Assembly (NCBI GenBank): GCA_012837885.1
Contig: DUQI01000106.1
Location: 1-57,226, forward strand
Direction of reading: 5' to 3'
Source: Fastidiosipila sp.
GTDB taxonomy: Bacteria > Bacillota > Clostridia > Saccharofermentanales > DTU023
DNA: 57,226 nucleotides
Part shown: positions 19,515 to 28,580 of the stretch, piece by piece
Layout of the letters: every line of letters starts with the position of its first letter
Numbering within the stretch: the stretch's first letter is position 1
Notes under the pieces: model-generated
What the model saw: the letters and a program-made list of their open reading frames with translations, nothing else
What the model was told of the DNA's origin: nothing
Databases searched by the model: none
Position numbers and translations under genes: made by a program

Positions 19515-20339
19515 TCACTCGCTGTCTTCTTCGACAATCAGTACGGCAAAGCCGGCGTCAAATGCCTCGTCGACAAAACGTCTGGCATCGGCTTTATCGA
19601 GTGGATTTTCCAGTTCGGTAATAAATCTATCGATCAAATAGCGACCAACTGGCGTATCACGGTACACACGCGTGTCGCGGCCGTCGAGTGCCTTCAATTC
19701 GGACGCGGGGATGCGACGCAGGACGTACGATTTATCACCACCTAGGTATAGTACATTTTTTTCGGCGCCAACTTCCGCGTCAATCTCACGTGTCAAGACT
19801 TCTTCATCGACTTCAGCTTCGGCAGGTGCGACATCGGCAGGCGCATCCATCTGAATCGGACTGATCGCCGCTTCGGTCGTTTTACCAGACGCCTTCGTCT
19901 CGACCGGAGCTTCCACCATCTCAGGTGCCGCATCCGGTGGCATGGCAAAAGGCTCAGCCTCTAAGGCGTCTTCCATCGTCGGATCGACCGAAGGTGTCGT
20001 TGCAGGCAGGATAGCTGCGCTATCCGTCGTCTGTATGACAGGCGTATCCTGGCGTGGCGTCAGTTCACCCATCGGTGCACGCGACTGATTGAAAAGTCCC
20101 GGCACGACGAGCCAGACGACCAAAGCAGCCGCCGCAACAGAAGCGGCTATCGCCGGCCAGCGGATGATCTTGCGACGCACCGGCTGACGTTCTTTAGCGA
20201 TCGCCTCTCTTATTCTGGCGCGTAGCGCGTCACTGACCTCCGGGTCTTTTTCGCCTTGGAGTCTTTCCACCGCGGCGAGCCACAGTTGCTCATCGAGATC
20301 GATGTTTTCGTCTATGTGTTGTTCATGTTCACGCTTCAT
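19515..20339 (-). CDS. Single-pass membrane protein, probable anti-sigma factor of the adjacent ECF sigma
   Basis: 274 residues. A cytoplasmic part of about 75 residues (DLDEQLWLAAVERLQGEK...) lacks the HxxxCxxC zinc motif of ZAS anti-sigmas. One membrane segment follows (IAASVAAAALVVWLVVPGLF, about 81-100), then a long acidic, Pro/Ala/Thr-rich external linker and a C-terminal folded region (about 175-274). It lies 66 nt downstream of the sigma factor with a AAAGGAG site. Role inferred from position and topology; the domain is not one I can name. Confidence 0.7.
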   Translation of the reverse strand: MKREHEQHIDENIDLDEQLWLAAVERLQGEKDPEVSDALRARIREAIAKERQPVRRKIIRWPAIAASVAAAALVVWLVVPGLFNQSRAPMGELTPRQDTPVIQTTDSAAILPATTPSVDPTMEDALEAEPFAMPPDAAPEMVEAPVETKASGKTTEAAISPIQMDAPADVAPAEAEVDEEVLTREIDAEVGAEKNVLYLGGDKSYVLRRIPASELKALDGRDTRVYRDTPVGRYLIDRFITELENPLDKADARRFVDEAFDAGFAVLIVEEDSE

Positions 20340-20405
20340 CGGTAAAAGACTCCTTTCATCATTTTTGTTCGACGTTTTTCGTCATGTATTGGACGCGGCA
20401 ACCGT

Positions 20406-21026
20406 TCATTTGGTTCCCAGCCGTTTTTTTAAGATATCGGCAGCCATTTTGCGCGCGCGAGAGAGACGCGATTTGATCGTGCCGAGTGGAACATCGAGCT
20501 TTTCCGAGACTTCTTCATACGAGTGCTGAAGGAGATCGATCTCGATCAAGGTGGTGCGGTACGGCTCTTTCAAGGCCAACGCCGCCTCTCGCACGGCGGC
20601 AATGACTTCCGCCGACTCGAGCAGATCGAGCGGTGAATCCCCCGGGTCTGGCAAGGTCCGCTCCAAAGTCCCCTCGTCGGTCTCGACGGTCAAAGAGACG
20701 GCCTGTCTCGTTTTTTCGCGGCGGAAGAGATCATAACAGCAATTCAGGGTGATGCGGGTCGCCCAGGTCAACACGCTGGAATCGCCTTTGAACGAGGCAA
20801 GATTTCGGAAGATACGAAGCGACGCTTCCTGCACGATGTCCTCCGCATTCGCCAGGTGTCCCGTCACCTTCATCGCCTGCTTGAGCATCGAGGGCAGAAG
20901 TTCATCGAGCAACATGTCGAACGCGTCGGCATCGCCCGTTTTCGCTTTCGTCACAAGCGCCTTTAAAGGATCGGTATCCGTTTTAATCGTCTCATCGTCC
21001 CGCATCGTATCGAGTGTGCGGATCAC
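20406..21026 (-). CDS. ECF-type RNA polymerase sigma factor
   Basis: 206 residues from GTG 21026, supported by a GAGG element about 10 bases upstream. Region 2: MLKQAMKVTGHLANAEDIVQEASLRIFRNLASFKGDSSVLTWATRITLNCCYD; region 4: LKEPYRTTLIEIDLLQHSYEEVSEKLDVPLGTIKSRLSRARKMA. No region 3, so ECF class. Followed by a membrane protein gene that fits an anti-sigma. Its regulon is not visible here. Confidence 0.93.
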   Translation of the reverse strand: MIRTLDTMRDDETIKTDTDPLKALVTKAKTGDADAFDMLLDELLPSMLKQAMKVTGHLANAEDIVQEASLRIFRNLASFKGDSSVLTWATRITLNCCYDLFRREKTRQAVSLTVETDEGTLERTLPDPGDSPLDLLESAEVIAAVREAALALKEPYRTTLIEIDLLQHSYEEVSEKLDVPLGTIKSRLSRARKMAADILKKRLGTK

Positions 21027-21063
21027 CCATCATGATCCTCACCATTGCATTTTAAACCAGAAT

Positions 21064-24000
21064 CTAGCTCGTGACATCCGGCAACGGAATATGACCTTTT
21101 CTCGTCTCACGTCGGACGACTTCTCTGTCTGCTTCCTGTACCGGCGGTACGATCGTCGACTTGGCGCGCGACAACATTAACTTGATGCGGTTTTGCTGGT
21201 TGACCTCACTCGTACCCGGATCATAATCGACCGGTACGATATTCGCTTCCGGATGGCGTTTTTGAATCGCCCGGATCATGCCCTTGCCGGTCACGTGGTT
21301 CGGCAGACAGGCAAACGGCTGCGCGCAGATGATGTTCGGCACGCCGCCGGCGATCAATTCGAGCATCTCACCGGTCAAAAACCAGCCTTCTCCCGACTGA
21401 TTGCCGAGTGACAACACATCCTTCGCCCGGTCGGCGATCTTTTCAATCCGCTCGCTCGGCGAAAAACGTGTCGACGCGGCGAGCGCCTGATTTGCCACCT
21501 TACGGTAGCGTTCGAGCACGCTGACGGCCAGGCGCGCGAGTTTGTCACCGATAAAAGACGTATTCAGTGCTTTTCGTTTCCAGCGCTGATTGTAGAAACA
21601 GTAGAGGAAGAAATCGAGTAATCCCGGCATCGCCGCTTCGTAGCCTTCTTCTTCGATGAAATCGATCACGTGATTGTTCGCATCAGGATGGAACTTGACC
21701 AGGATCTCACCGACCAGTCCGACACGCGGTTTGTTCGGCTCACTGACGAGCGGCAGCTTATCAAACGCTTCGACACAGTCCTTGATCATCGCGGAGAGCG
21801 GACGCGCATCACTCGCTTTTTCAAAGTAGGCATTAAATCGCTTGTGCCACTTCTCGTAAAGACGGTTCGCCGCGCTTTTTTCTTTCTCATATGGGCGCAC
21901 CCTCAGCAAGACGTGCTGCAAAACGTCACCGACGACGAGCGCCTGGATGCCGCGGTGGATCAGTGACGGTGTGTAGGAAAAGCCGCTGTTCGTCTCGATG
22001 CCGTTCGCCGATAAGGCGATGACCGGAATCTCCGGCAGTCCGGCGTCCTGCAGGGCTTTTCGCAAAAACGCCACATAGTTCGTGGCGCGGCAGCCGCCGC
22101 CTGTCTGCGTGATCAAGACGGACGTGTTCTCCGGATCATATGCCCCCGACATCAGGGCATTTAAAAGCTGCCCGACGACCATCACCGTCGGATAGCAGGC
22201 ATCGTTATTGACAAAGCGAAGCCCGGTCTCGATATCGGCGGCCGTCGCCGTCTCTAAAACGACCATGTGGTAGCCGGCCGTCTGAAAGGCTGTTTCGACC
22301 AGCCTGAAATGAATCGGCGACATCTGAGGTGCGAGGATCGTATGCGTCTTCTTCATCTCTTTCGTGAACTCGACGCGCTTCGCTTGATACGGTTTCGTCT
22401 TCAGGGTTGGTGCGCTCTTGGCGCGTTCCTTCATCGCAATCAGGAGCGAACGAAGGCGGATTCTCGCGGCACCGAGGTTACTCACCTCGTCGATTTTCAG
22501 ACACGTGTAGACCTTGCCGTGCGCACGCAGAATCTCTTCGACCTGTTCCGTCGTAATCGCATCGAGGCCGCAGCCGAACGAATTGAGCTGCACCAGTTCT
22601 AGATCGGGACGCTCGGAGACGAGCGACGCCGCGGCGTAGAGACGCGAGTGATACGCCCACTGGTCGACGACGCGGAGCGGTCTTTCGCTCAGGCGGTCAC
22701 GGAGCAGGCTCTCTTCCGAGAATACATAGAGTCCGAGCTGATTGATCAGCTCCGGAATGCCGTGATGGATACCGGGATCGGCATGGTACGGCCGTCCGGC
22801 CAGGACGATGCCCTGTCCGCCTTCGGCTTCCATCCGGATCAAGGCCTGTTCACCGGCCGAAAAGAGATCTTCTTTATAGCGCTCGTCTTCTTTCGTCGCT
22901 TTCAGCACTGCCTCTTTCATCTGTGCGGCCGTGACGCCGAATTTTTCGAAAAACGGCAGGAGGCGTTTTGCCAGATGACGCTTGTCGTTTAGACCGACGA
23001 ACGGATTGATAAAGTCGATATCGTGCGTCTCGAGTCGTTCGACGTTCGCGCGGATCACTTCCGGGTAAGAGACGACGATCGGGCAATTGAAGGTATGATC
23101 GGCGTCCGGCACCGTCTCTTCTTCGATCACGACATCCGGATAGAAAATCGTCTTGATCCCGCGTTCGATCAGGTCTTCCACGTGGCCGTGAGCCAGCTTT
23201 GCCGGGTAGCAGACACTCTCCGAAGGGATCGTATCCATGCCGAGCATGAAAAGCTCTTTCGATGTCTGGTTCGACAGCTGCACGGAAAACCCGAGATGAT
23301 CGAGTAACGTAAACCAGAACGGATAGTTTTCAAACATATTCAGGGCACGCGGAATCCCGATCGTACCGAGTGGCGCTTCGTCCGCCGGACGCGGTTCGTA
23401 GGCGAAGGTACGCTCGTACTTATAGGCGATCAGGTTCGGTAGATCGGTATGTTTCTTTTCGATACCGGCGCCACGCTCACAGCGATTGCCGGAGACATTC
23501 AGCCGATCGTCAAAGCGAGAGATCGTCAGCTTACAGCGGTTCTCACAAAGTCCGCACGTGGCGAGTGTCGTCTTTTGCTTCAGCTGGTCAAGTTCCGCCC
23601 TCGTCAACACGGCCTGACCGACCGCTTCAGCCGCCTGCTCCTTCGCGAGAAGGGCTGCTCCAAAAGCGCCCATCAATCCGGCGATCGACGGCCTGACCAC
23701 TTCCTTGTTGGCGACCAACTCGAATGCTCTCAAGACCGAATCGTTCAGGAACGTGCCGCCCTGACAGACGACCAGGTCACCGAGTTGCTTCGGATCCTTA
23801 ATTTTGATCACCTTGTAAAGCGCGTTACGTACGACGGAGTAAGAGAGTCCGGCCGCGATGTCTTCGACCGAGCTTCCCTGCTTTTGCGCCTGCTTCACTT
23901 TCGAGTTCATGAAGACGGTACAGCGTGTGCCGAGATCAACCGGTTTTTTCGCCTGCATCGCCTGCTCGGCGAACGTCTCGACCGACACGTCGAGCGCGGC

Positions 24001-25374
24001 GGCAAACGTCTGTAGGAACGAGCCGCAGCCGGAGGAACACGCCTCGTTGACGACGATACTGTCGATGATGCCGTCCCTGATATGCAGACATTTCATGTCC
24101 TGGCCGCCGATATCCAAAATAAAACTGACACCGGGCAAAAATTCACTGGCGCCGCGATAATGCGCCATCGTTTCGACGATTCCGTCACTTAAGCGGAACG
24201 CCGTCTTGACCAGGTTCTCGCCATAGCCGGTGGCAGTCGCACGCCCGATCTCGACGTCGTTGCCGAACGTATCGTAGATGCTGTAGAGAATCGCTTTCGC
24301 CGCTTCGACCGGCTGTCCGTCATTCGAGCGGTAGTCGCTGAAGACGATCTTGCCTTCACTGTCGACCAGGACGGCTTTCGTCGTCGTACTGCCGGCATCG
24401 ATACCAAGATAATAAGGCGGTGTGCCTTTTCCTTCGGCATAGAGGTCGATCTGGTCGGCAGCGTGGCGCTTTTCAAAGTGCTCACGCTCCTCAGCGTTTT
24501 CAAATAAGGGCGGCAGCGTCTCGGTCATCTGTCTGACTTCGGGTCTATTCTGCCAGCGTTCAAGATAGTGAGCGGCTGTCTGCGGCTTACCGGAAGCCAG
24601 TCTGGCAGCGCCTTTGGCGACGACATAGTGGGCATCTTCCGGTCGAATGAAAGAGTCGACCTGCCCTTGCAGTGTTCTTTCAAACGCATATGATAATTGA
24701 TCCAAAAAGTGAAGCGGACCGCCGAGCAAAACGACATGCCCCTTGATCGGGCGACCGCAGGCGAGCCCGGCGATCGTCTGGTTCACGATCGCCTGGAAGA
24801 CGGAGGCGGCGAGATCGGCTTTCGAAGCGCCGTCATTGATCAATGGTTGGAGATCCGACTTGGCGAATACGCCGCAGCGCGAGGCGATCGAATAGAGCGT
24901 CTGATGATCGGCCGCCATCTCGTTCAGTCCGGCTGCATCGGTCTGCATCAGAGAGGCCATCTGGTCGATAAACGAACCAGTGCCGCCGGCGCAGGTGCCG
25001 TTCATGCGCTGTTCTAGGTGCGGTTTGAGATACGTGATCTTCGCGTCTTCCCCGCCGAGTTCGATAATCACATCGGCGTGCGGGTATGCATGCTCCACCG
25101 CCTCGGTTCCGGCGACGACTTCCTGAACGAAATCGGCGCCGATAATCGAGGCGACGTCCATGCCGCCGGAACCGGTGAACGCCAAGACAAACGGCCTGTC
25201 TTCCGCCTTTTCGACGAGCATGCCGAGCAAACGCTCCAATTCCTTGCCGATGTCGGCGTGATGGCGCACGTAATGACTAAACAAAAGCCGGTCGGATGCA
25301 TCCTCCAGCCATACCTTAATTGTGGTCGAACCGATGTCGATACCGGCTCGAAGCCCACCATATTCTTGTCTCAT
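21064..25374 (-). CDS. 2-hydroxyacyl-CoA dehydratase activator-related protein (two BadF/HgdC ATPase domains plus DUF2229)
   Basis: 1,436 residues. Two ASKHA ATPase domains: residues about 8-265 (GIDIGSTTIKVWLED, ELGGEDAKITYL) and about 318-570 (GIDAGSTTTKAVLVD, ILDIGGQDMKCL). Iron-sulfur-site cysteine patterns are NGTCAGGTGSF in the first and NEACSSGCGSF in the second. The DUF2229 part (about 665-890; RALNMFENYPFWFTLLDHLGF) and a HgdB-like C-terminal part follow. The family is widespread in anaerobes and presumed to use ATP-driven one-electron transfer; the real substrate is unknown. ATG overlaps the upstream transpeptidase stop by 4 nt (ATGA), so it belongs to a cell-envelope operon. Confidence 0.93.
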   Translation of the reverse strand: MRQEYGGLRAGIDIGSTTIKVWLEDASDRLLFSHYVRHHADIGKELERLLGMLVEKAEDRPFVLAFTGSGGMDVASIIGADFVQEVVAGTEAVEHAYPHADVIIELGGEDAKITYLKPHLEQRMNGTCAGGTGSFIDQMASLMQTDAAGLNEMAADHQTLYSIASRCGVFAKSDLQPLINDGASKADLAASVFQAIVNQTIAGLACGRPIKGHVVLLGGPLHFLDQLSYAFERTLQGQVDSFIRPEDAHYVVAKGAARLASGKPQTAAHYLERWQNRPEVRQMTETLPPLFENAEEREHFEKRHAADQIDLYAEGKGTPPYYLGIDAGSTTTKAVLVDSEGKIVFSDYRSNDGQPVEAAKAILYSIYDTFGNDVEIGRATATGYGENLVKTAFRLSDGIVETMAHYRGASEFLPGVSFILDIGGQDMKCLHIRDGIIDSIVVNEACSSGCGSFLQTFAAALDVSVETFAEQAMQAKKPVDLGTRCTVFMNSKVKQAQKQGSSVEDIAAGLSYSVVRNALYKVIKIKDPKQLGDLVVCQGGTFLNDSVLRAFELVANKEVVRPSIAGLMGAFGAALLAKEQAAEAVGQAVLTRAELDQLKQKTTLATCGLCENRCKLTISRFDDRLNVSGNRCERGAGIEKKHTDLPNLIAYKYERTFAYEPRPADEAPLGTIGIPRALNMFENYPFWFTLLDHLGFSVQLSNQTSKELFMLGMDTIPSESVCYPAKLAHGHVEDLIERGIKTIFYPDVVIEEETVPDADHTFNCPIVVSYPEVIRANVERLETHDIDFINPFVGLNDKRHLAKRLLPFFEKFGVTAAQMKEAVLKATKEDERYKEDLFSAGEQALIRMEAEGGQGIVLAGRPYHADPGIHHGIPELINQLGLYVFSEESLLRDRLSERPLRVVDQWAYHSRLYAAASLVSERPDLELVQLNSFGCGLDAITTEQVEEILRAHGKVYTCLKIDEVSNLGAARIRLRSLLIAMKERAKSAPTLKTKPYQAKRVEFTKEMKKTHTILAPQMSPIHFRLVETAFQTAGYHMVVLETATAADIETGLRFVNNDACYPTVMVVGQLLNALMSGAYDPENTSVLITQTGGGCRATNYVAFLRKALQDAGLPEIPVIALSANGIETNSGFSYTPSLIHRGIQALVVGDVLQHVLLRVRPYEKEKSAANRLYEKWHKRFNAYFEKASDARPLSAMIKDCVEAFDKLPLVSEPNKPRVGLVGEILVKFHPDANNHVIDFIEEEGYEAAMPGLLDFFLYCFYNQRWKRKALNTSFIGDKLARLAVSVLERYRKVANQALAASTRFSPSERIEKIADRAKDVLSLGNQSGEGWFLTGEMLELIAGGVPNIICAQPFACLPNHVTGKGMIRAIQKRHPEANIVPVDYDPGTSEVNQQNRIKLMLSRAKSTIVPPVQEADREVVRRETRKGHIPLPDVTS

Positions 25375-26777
25375 GGTTCTATTTTACTCGTGTTGGCAAG
25401 TATATTGCCGGCAATTTGCGCTGCACTGTAACCTTTGTTTTCCACGACGACGGCAATCGCATACGGGTAACCAGGTGTTTTGTCGTAACCGATGAACAGT
25501 GAATAGATCGTTTCGCCACCGGCGTCATCGGTCATCTGCACCGTTCCCGTCTTACCACCGATCTCGTGACCGCGTACGGCGGCCTGACGTCCGGTGCCGT
25601 TCGTCACGACACCGCTCATCAACTGATCGAGCGGTCGTACGACCTCCTGCGGCAGCTTGAACTGGGTCGTCACGGAGCGCCTGTCATAGATCGCATCGAG
25701 CGGATCCTTTAATGCCGCTACGATATGAGGTGTCATCATCGCCCCATCGTTGGCCACACCGCCGGCGATCATGGCGAGGTGTAAAGGCGACATCGTCAGT
25801 ACCGTCTCCCCCGCCGGCTGACCGATCGCAGCCCAGCTCAACAAGGGGCGGTCGTTTCGCGGAAACTCGATCCGGCTCTGAGTCGCCGTAAGATACGGCA
25901 GGCCGAGCGGGCGACCGACACCGAATGTATTAGCTTCTTGTTCAAGAAGATCGGGACCGGTATTTATACCGACTTGTCCGAAAAAGATATTGCAGGACTG
26001 GGAGAACGCTTCGCCGAGACCGACCGTCCCGTGATTTGCATGCGAGTGGTTTTCAAAAGCGCCGCTCGGCACGACCGGCACGTCACCTTGGCAGTGCACC
26101 TCGAGATTCGGATCGAAGGCCGGCGAACGCATCCAGGCGGCCGCCGTGATCACCTTGAAGGTCGAACCGGGCGCGAAGCGTCCATTCAAAGCGCGGTTGA
26201 AGAGGGCCGAGTCGGGGATATTTTGCCATTTGACGACATTGGTCGGAGACGTCGACGGCGAGGAGACCGAGGCGATGATGTCGCCTGTCTCGTAATTGAG
26301 CAAGACGACAGCCCCTTTATGTCCGCCGAGTTGCTGATAGGCGCGCTTTGAAAGCGATGCCAAGACCGTGAGCAAGACGTCGTCGCCGTGAAAGCCGAGG
26401 CCCCGCACATCGAGTTCTAACTGCTTGATTAAGTTGTCGCGGTTCCCGAGCAACGGGCCTTGCAACTGCGACTCGACCGTATTGACGATATTGTGCGTAT
26501 AGTCGCCGACGATCTGTAACAGCGCTTCGGCGACGGCCCCGTCCGCGGCATACTTTCTTTCGCCGCTCGACGAATCGGCGAGGATCACGCCATCGGCCGA
26601 AATAATCTTGCCGGCCTGACGATAGCGCTCGCGCAGAATCTGCTTATTCTCACCGGCGACGGCGCGAAAATGCGTCTCACTCCGTCGTTGCTGGATCACA
26701 AGGCCGATCAAGGTGGCGATCGACAAGATCAGAAAGAAAGCGAGAATAATCCGTACGTTGCGGAGCAGGGTCTTCAT
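25371..26777 (-). CDS. Penicillin-binding protein, compact class B transpeptidase (PbpA/FtsI type)
   Basis: 468 residues, short for class B. One N-terminal membrane anchor (about residues 8-28, VRIILAFFLILSIATLIGLVI), then a small pedestal and the transpeptidase domain with SxxK as GSTFK, SxN as SCN (FSQSCNIFFGQVG) and KTG as GGKTGTVQ. It crosslinks peptidoglycan outside the membrane. It is coupled by 4-nt ATGA overlaps to the SEDS glycosyltransferase upstream and the activator downstream, the SEDS-PBP pairing expected for a functional synthase. Confidence 0.95.
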   Translation of the reverse strand: MKTLLRNVRIILAFFLILSIATLIGLVIQQRRSETHFRAVAGENKQILRERYRQAGKIISADGVILADSSSGERKYAADGAVAEALLQIVGDYTHNIVNTVESQLQGPLLGNRDNLIKQLELDVRGLGFHGDDVLLTVLASLSKRAYQQLGGHKGAVVLLNYETGDIIASVSSPSTSPTNVVKWQNIPDSALFNRALNGRFAPGSTFKVITAAAWMRSPAFDPNLEVHCQGDVPVVPSGAFENHSHANHGTVGLGEAFSQSCNIFFGQVGINTGPDLLEQEANTFGVGRPLGLPYLTATQSRIEFPRNDRPLLSWAAIGQPAGETVLTMSPLHLAMIAGGVANDGAMMTPHIVAALKDPLDAIYDRRSVTTQFKLPQEVVRPLDQLMSGVVTNGTGRQAAVRGHEIGGKTGTVQMTDDAGGETIYSLFIGYDKTPGYPYAIAVVVENKGYSAAQIAGNILANTSKIEP

Positions 26778-28576
26778 GTGATACCTCCGAGCGGCTGCGG
26801 TTCAGGTACCTGCACTTTCTCATAGGCATCGGCTTCCGTTCGCGTCTGTACGCCGAGCAAGAGCCCCATCATGATCACCTTGGCCAGAATCGAGCTACCG
26901 CCCTGTGCGATGAATGGAAGCGTGACGCCGGTCAGGGGGATCAATCCGGTCGTGCCGCCGATCACGATGATCGCTTCCATAAAAAAGATCGAGGCCGCAC
27001 CGAAGAGGAAACTCGATGAGAAGCCGTCGCGCGCGATCACGGCCGAGGAGGCACCTCTGAGCCAGATGACGATGAACAAGACGACGACCGACAGGCCGAC
27101 CAGCATACCGAATTCTTCAGCGAGCACGGAAAACACCATATCGGAGGCCGCGAGCGGGATACCACCCGGGGCGCCGTTCCCGACGCCGACACCGAAGAGG
27201 CCGCCACGCGCAACCGCCTGCAGACCGTAGACGATCTGCCGGTTCTGGTCATTGATCTCATCCCACAGGCTCATCCAGCCGAAGATGCGGCGCTGTACGT
27301 ACGGAAAGAGCCGGTAGGCGACCAAGGCTAGAGCGCTGCCGCCGACCAGCAGGAGGAACGTTTTCAAAAACTCCGAGGTCATCACGGCGAACACGATCAA
27401 GGTGACGGGCAACAAGATCATGATCGATCCCAGATCGGGGAGCATGAACATCAGTCCGAAATTAAAGAGCGCCCATAGAGCGAACAACCACTGTTGTTTC
27501 GCGGTAGGACGGTTCTTAAAGACGTAGGCGAGGACCAAGACGAAGAGGATCTTGGCAAACTCGGTCAACTGCAAGGTGACACCGAACGGCAGATGAATCC
27601 AAAGCCTCGCGCCGTGTGTCTCGAGACCGCCGCCCAACACATACGTCGCCGCGTAAAAGAGCGGGGTGAGAACAATCCCGGCATACGCGAGCTTTTCCAA
27701 AAGCCTGCCGCGCCTGGCGATCGCAATGACGAGCGGCAGGATCAACAGACCGAGGAGCAGGGCGCCGGCCTGCACGTAAAACGAACGCGCCAGCTGATCG
27801 ATACGCGCGTTATACGCCACTTTATCCGTGACCTCCGGCAGCACACGGCCGACAAACGTCAGACGTGCCTGCAGGATCAGGCCGATCACGGCGAGCAGAT
27901 GCATCGTCTGATAGAGGATGCGATCGAAACCGGGGATGACATGCGGCAGGATCAAGCGCCAGAGCAAACTCAAAAAGACAAATCCTCCGAAGCTTATCAT
28001 CAGGGCCGGACGAAGCGGCGCATACGGGCCGCGAAGCAGGAAGAAAAGCAACACGCCACCGGAAAACAGGAGCGCCAGAGTCAGCAAGATGGCAAACGGT
28101 GATTCCTCCGAACTCGCCGGTTTGGCGAGGATCGGACTTCCGAAAAGCCGATCATCGATGAAATCGAAGCGCGCCGTTCCGAGTCCGATCGAATCACTGT
28201 GGGTCAGCTTCGTATCCTTGTCGACCGGTTTACCGTTTAGCCAGATATCGGCACCGCTTTCGAGCGGCCGCAGATACCAGACCCCGTTGAATAGATAGAT
28301 CATCGCATGGTTTTTGCGCACACCGCGTTCTTTTCGGCGAATATCGGCGATCCGCGATGATCCTATGATCGTCGTGTGATAGAGCTTTTGGGCTCTGGCC
28401 TGAGTGCGGTCGAGTACATCCGACTCGATCAGAAAGAATCCGTGCACCGGATGGAGCGCCCAGCGCATCTTCTGCCGCATGCCGCGCAGCGACTTATGCA
28501 AGAGTAAGACGGCTGCCAGAACGATCGCACCGGCGAAGGCGTAACGAGCGAGATGGGCGATACCTGCGAGCGTCAT
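26774..28576 (-). CDS. FHA-domain SEDS-family peptidoglycan glycosyltransferase (FtsW/RodA type)
   Basis: 600 residues from ATG 28576 (MTLAGIAHLARYAF...); the frame is open further upstream but that part is inside the preceding gene. One N-terminal membrane segment, then an FHA-like domain at about residues 65-155 (TTIIGSSRIADIR, HAMIYLFNGVWYLRPLES, DIWLNGKPV). The consensus GR and SRxH positions read GS and RKNH, so phosphothreonine binding is doubtful. About ten membrane segments of the SEDS fold follow, with QIVYGLQAVARGGLFGVGVGNG and the TGLIPLTGVTLPFIAQGGSS signature. Works with the next gene's transpeptidase. Confidence 0.93.
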   Translation of the reverse strand: MTLAGIAHLARYAFAGAIVLAAVLLLHKSLRGMRQKMRWALHPVHGFFLIESDVLDRTQARAQKLYHTTIIGSSRIADIRRKERGVRKNHAMIYLFNGVWYLRPLESGADIWLNGKPVDKDTKLTHSDSIGLGTARFDFIDDRLFGSPILAKPASSEESPFAILLTLALLFSGGVLLFFLLRGPYAPLRPALMISFGGFVFLSLLWRLILPHVIPGFDRILYQTMHLLAVIGLILQARLTFVGRVLPEVTDKVAYNARIDQLARSFYVQAGALLLGLLILPLVIAIARRGRLLEKLAYAGIVLTPLFYAATYVLGGGLETHGARLWIHLPFGVTLQLTEFAKILFVLVLAYVFKNRPTAKQQWLFALWALFNFGLMFMLPDLGSIMILLPVTLIVFAVMTSEFLKTFLLLVGGSALALVAYRLFPYVQRRIFGWMSLWDEINDQNRQIVYGLQAVARGGLFGVGVGNGAPGGIPLAASDMVFSVLAEEFGMLVGLSVVVLFIVIWLRGASSAVIARDGFSSSFLFGAASIFFMEAIIVIGGTTGLIPLTGVTLPFIAQGGSSILAKVIMMGLLLGVQTRTEADAYEKVQVPEPQPLGGIT

Positions 28577-28580
28577 CGTC

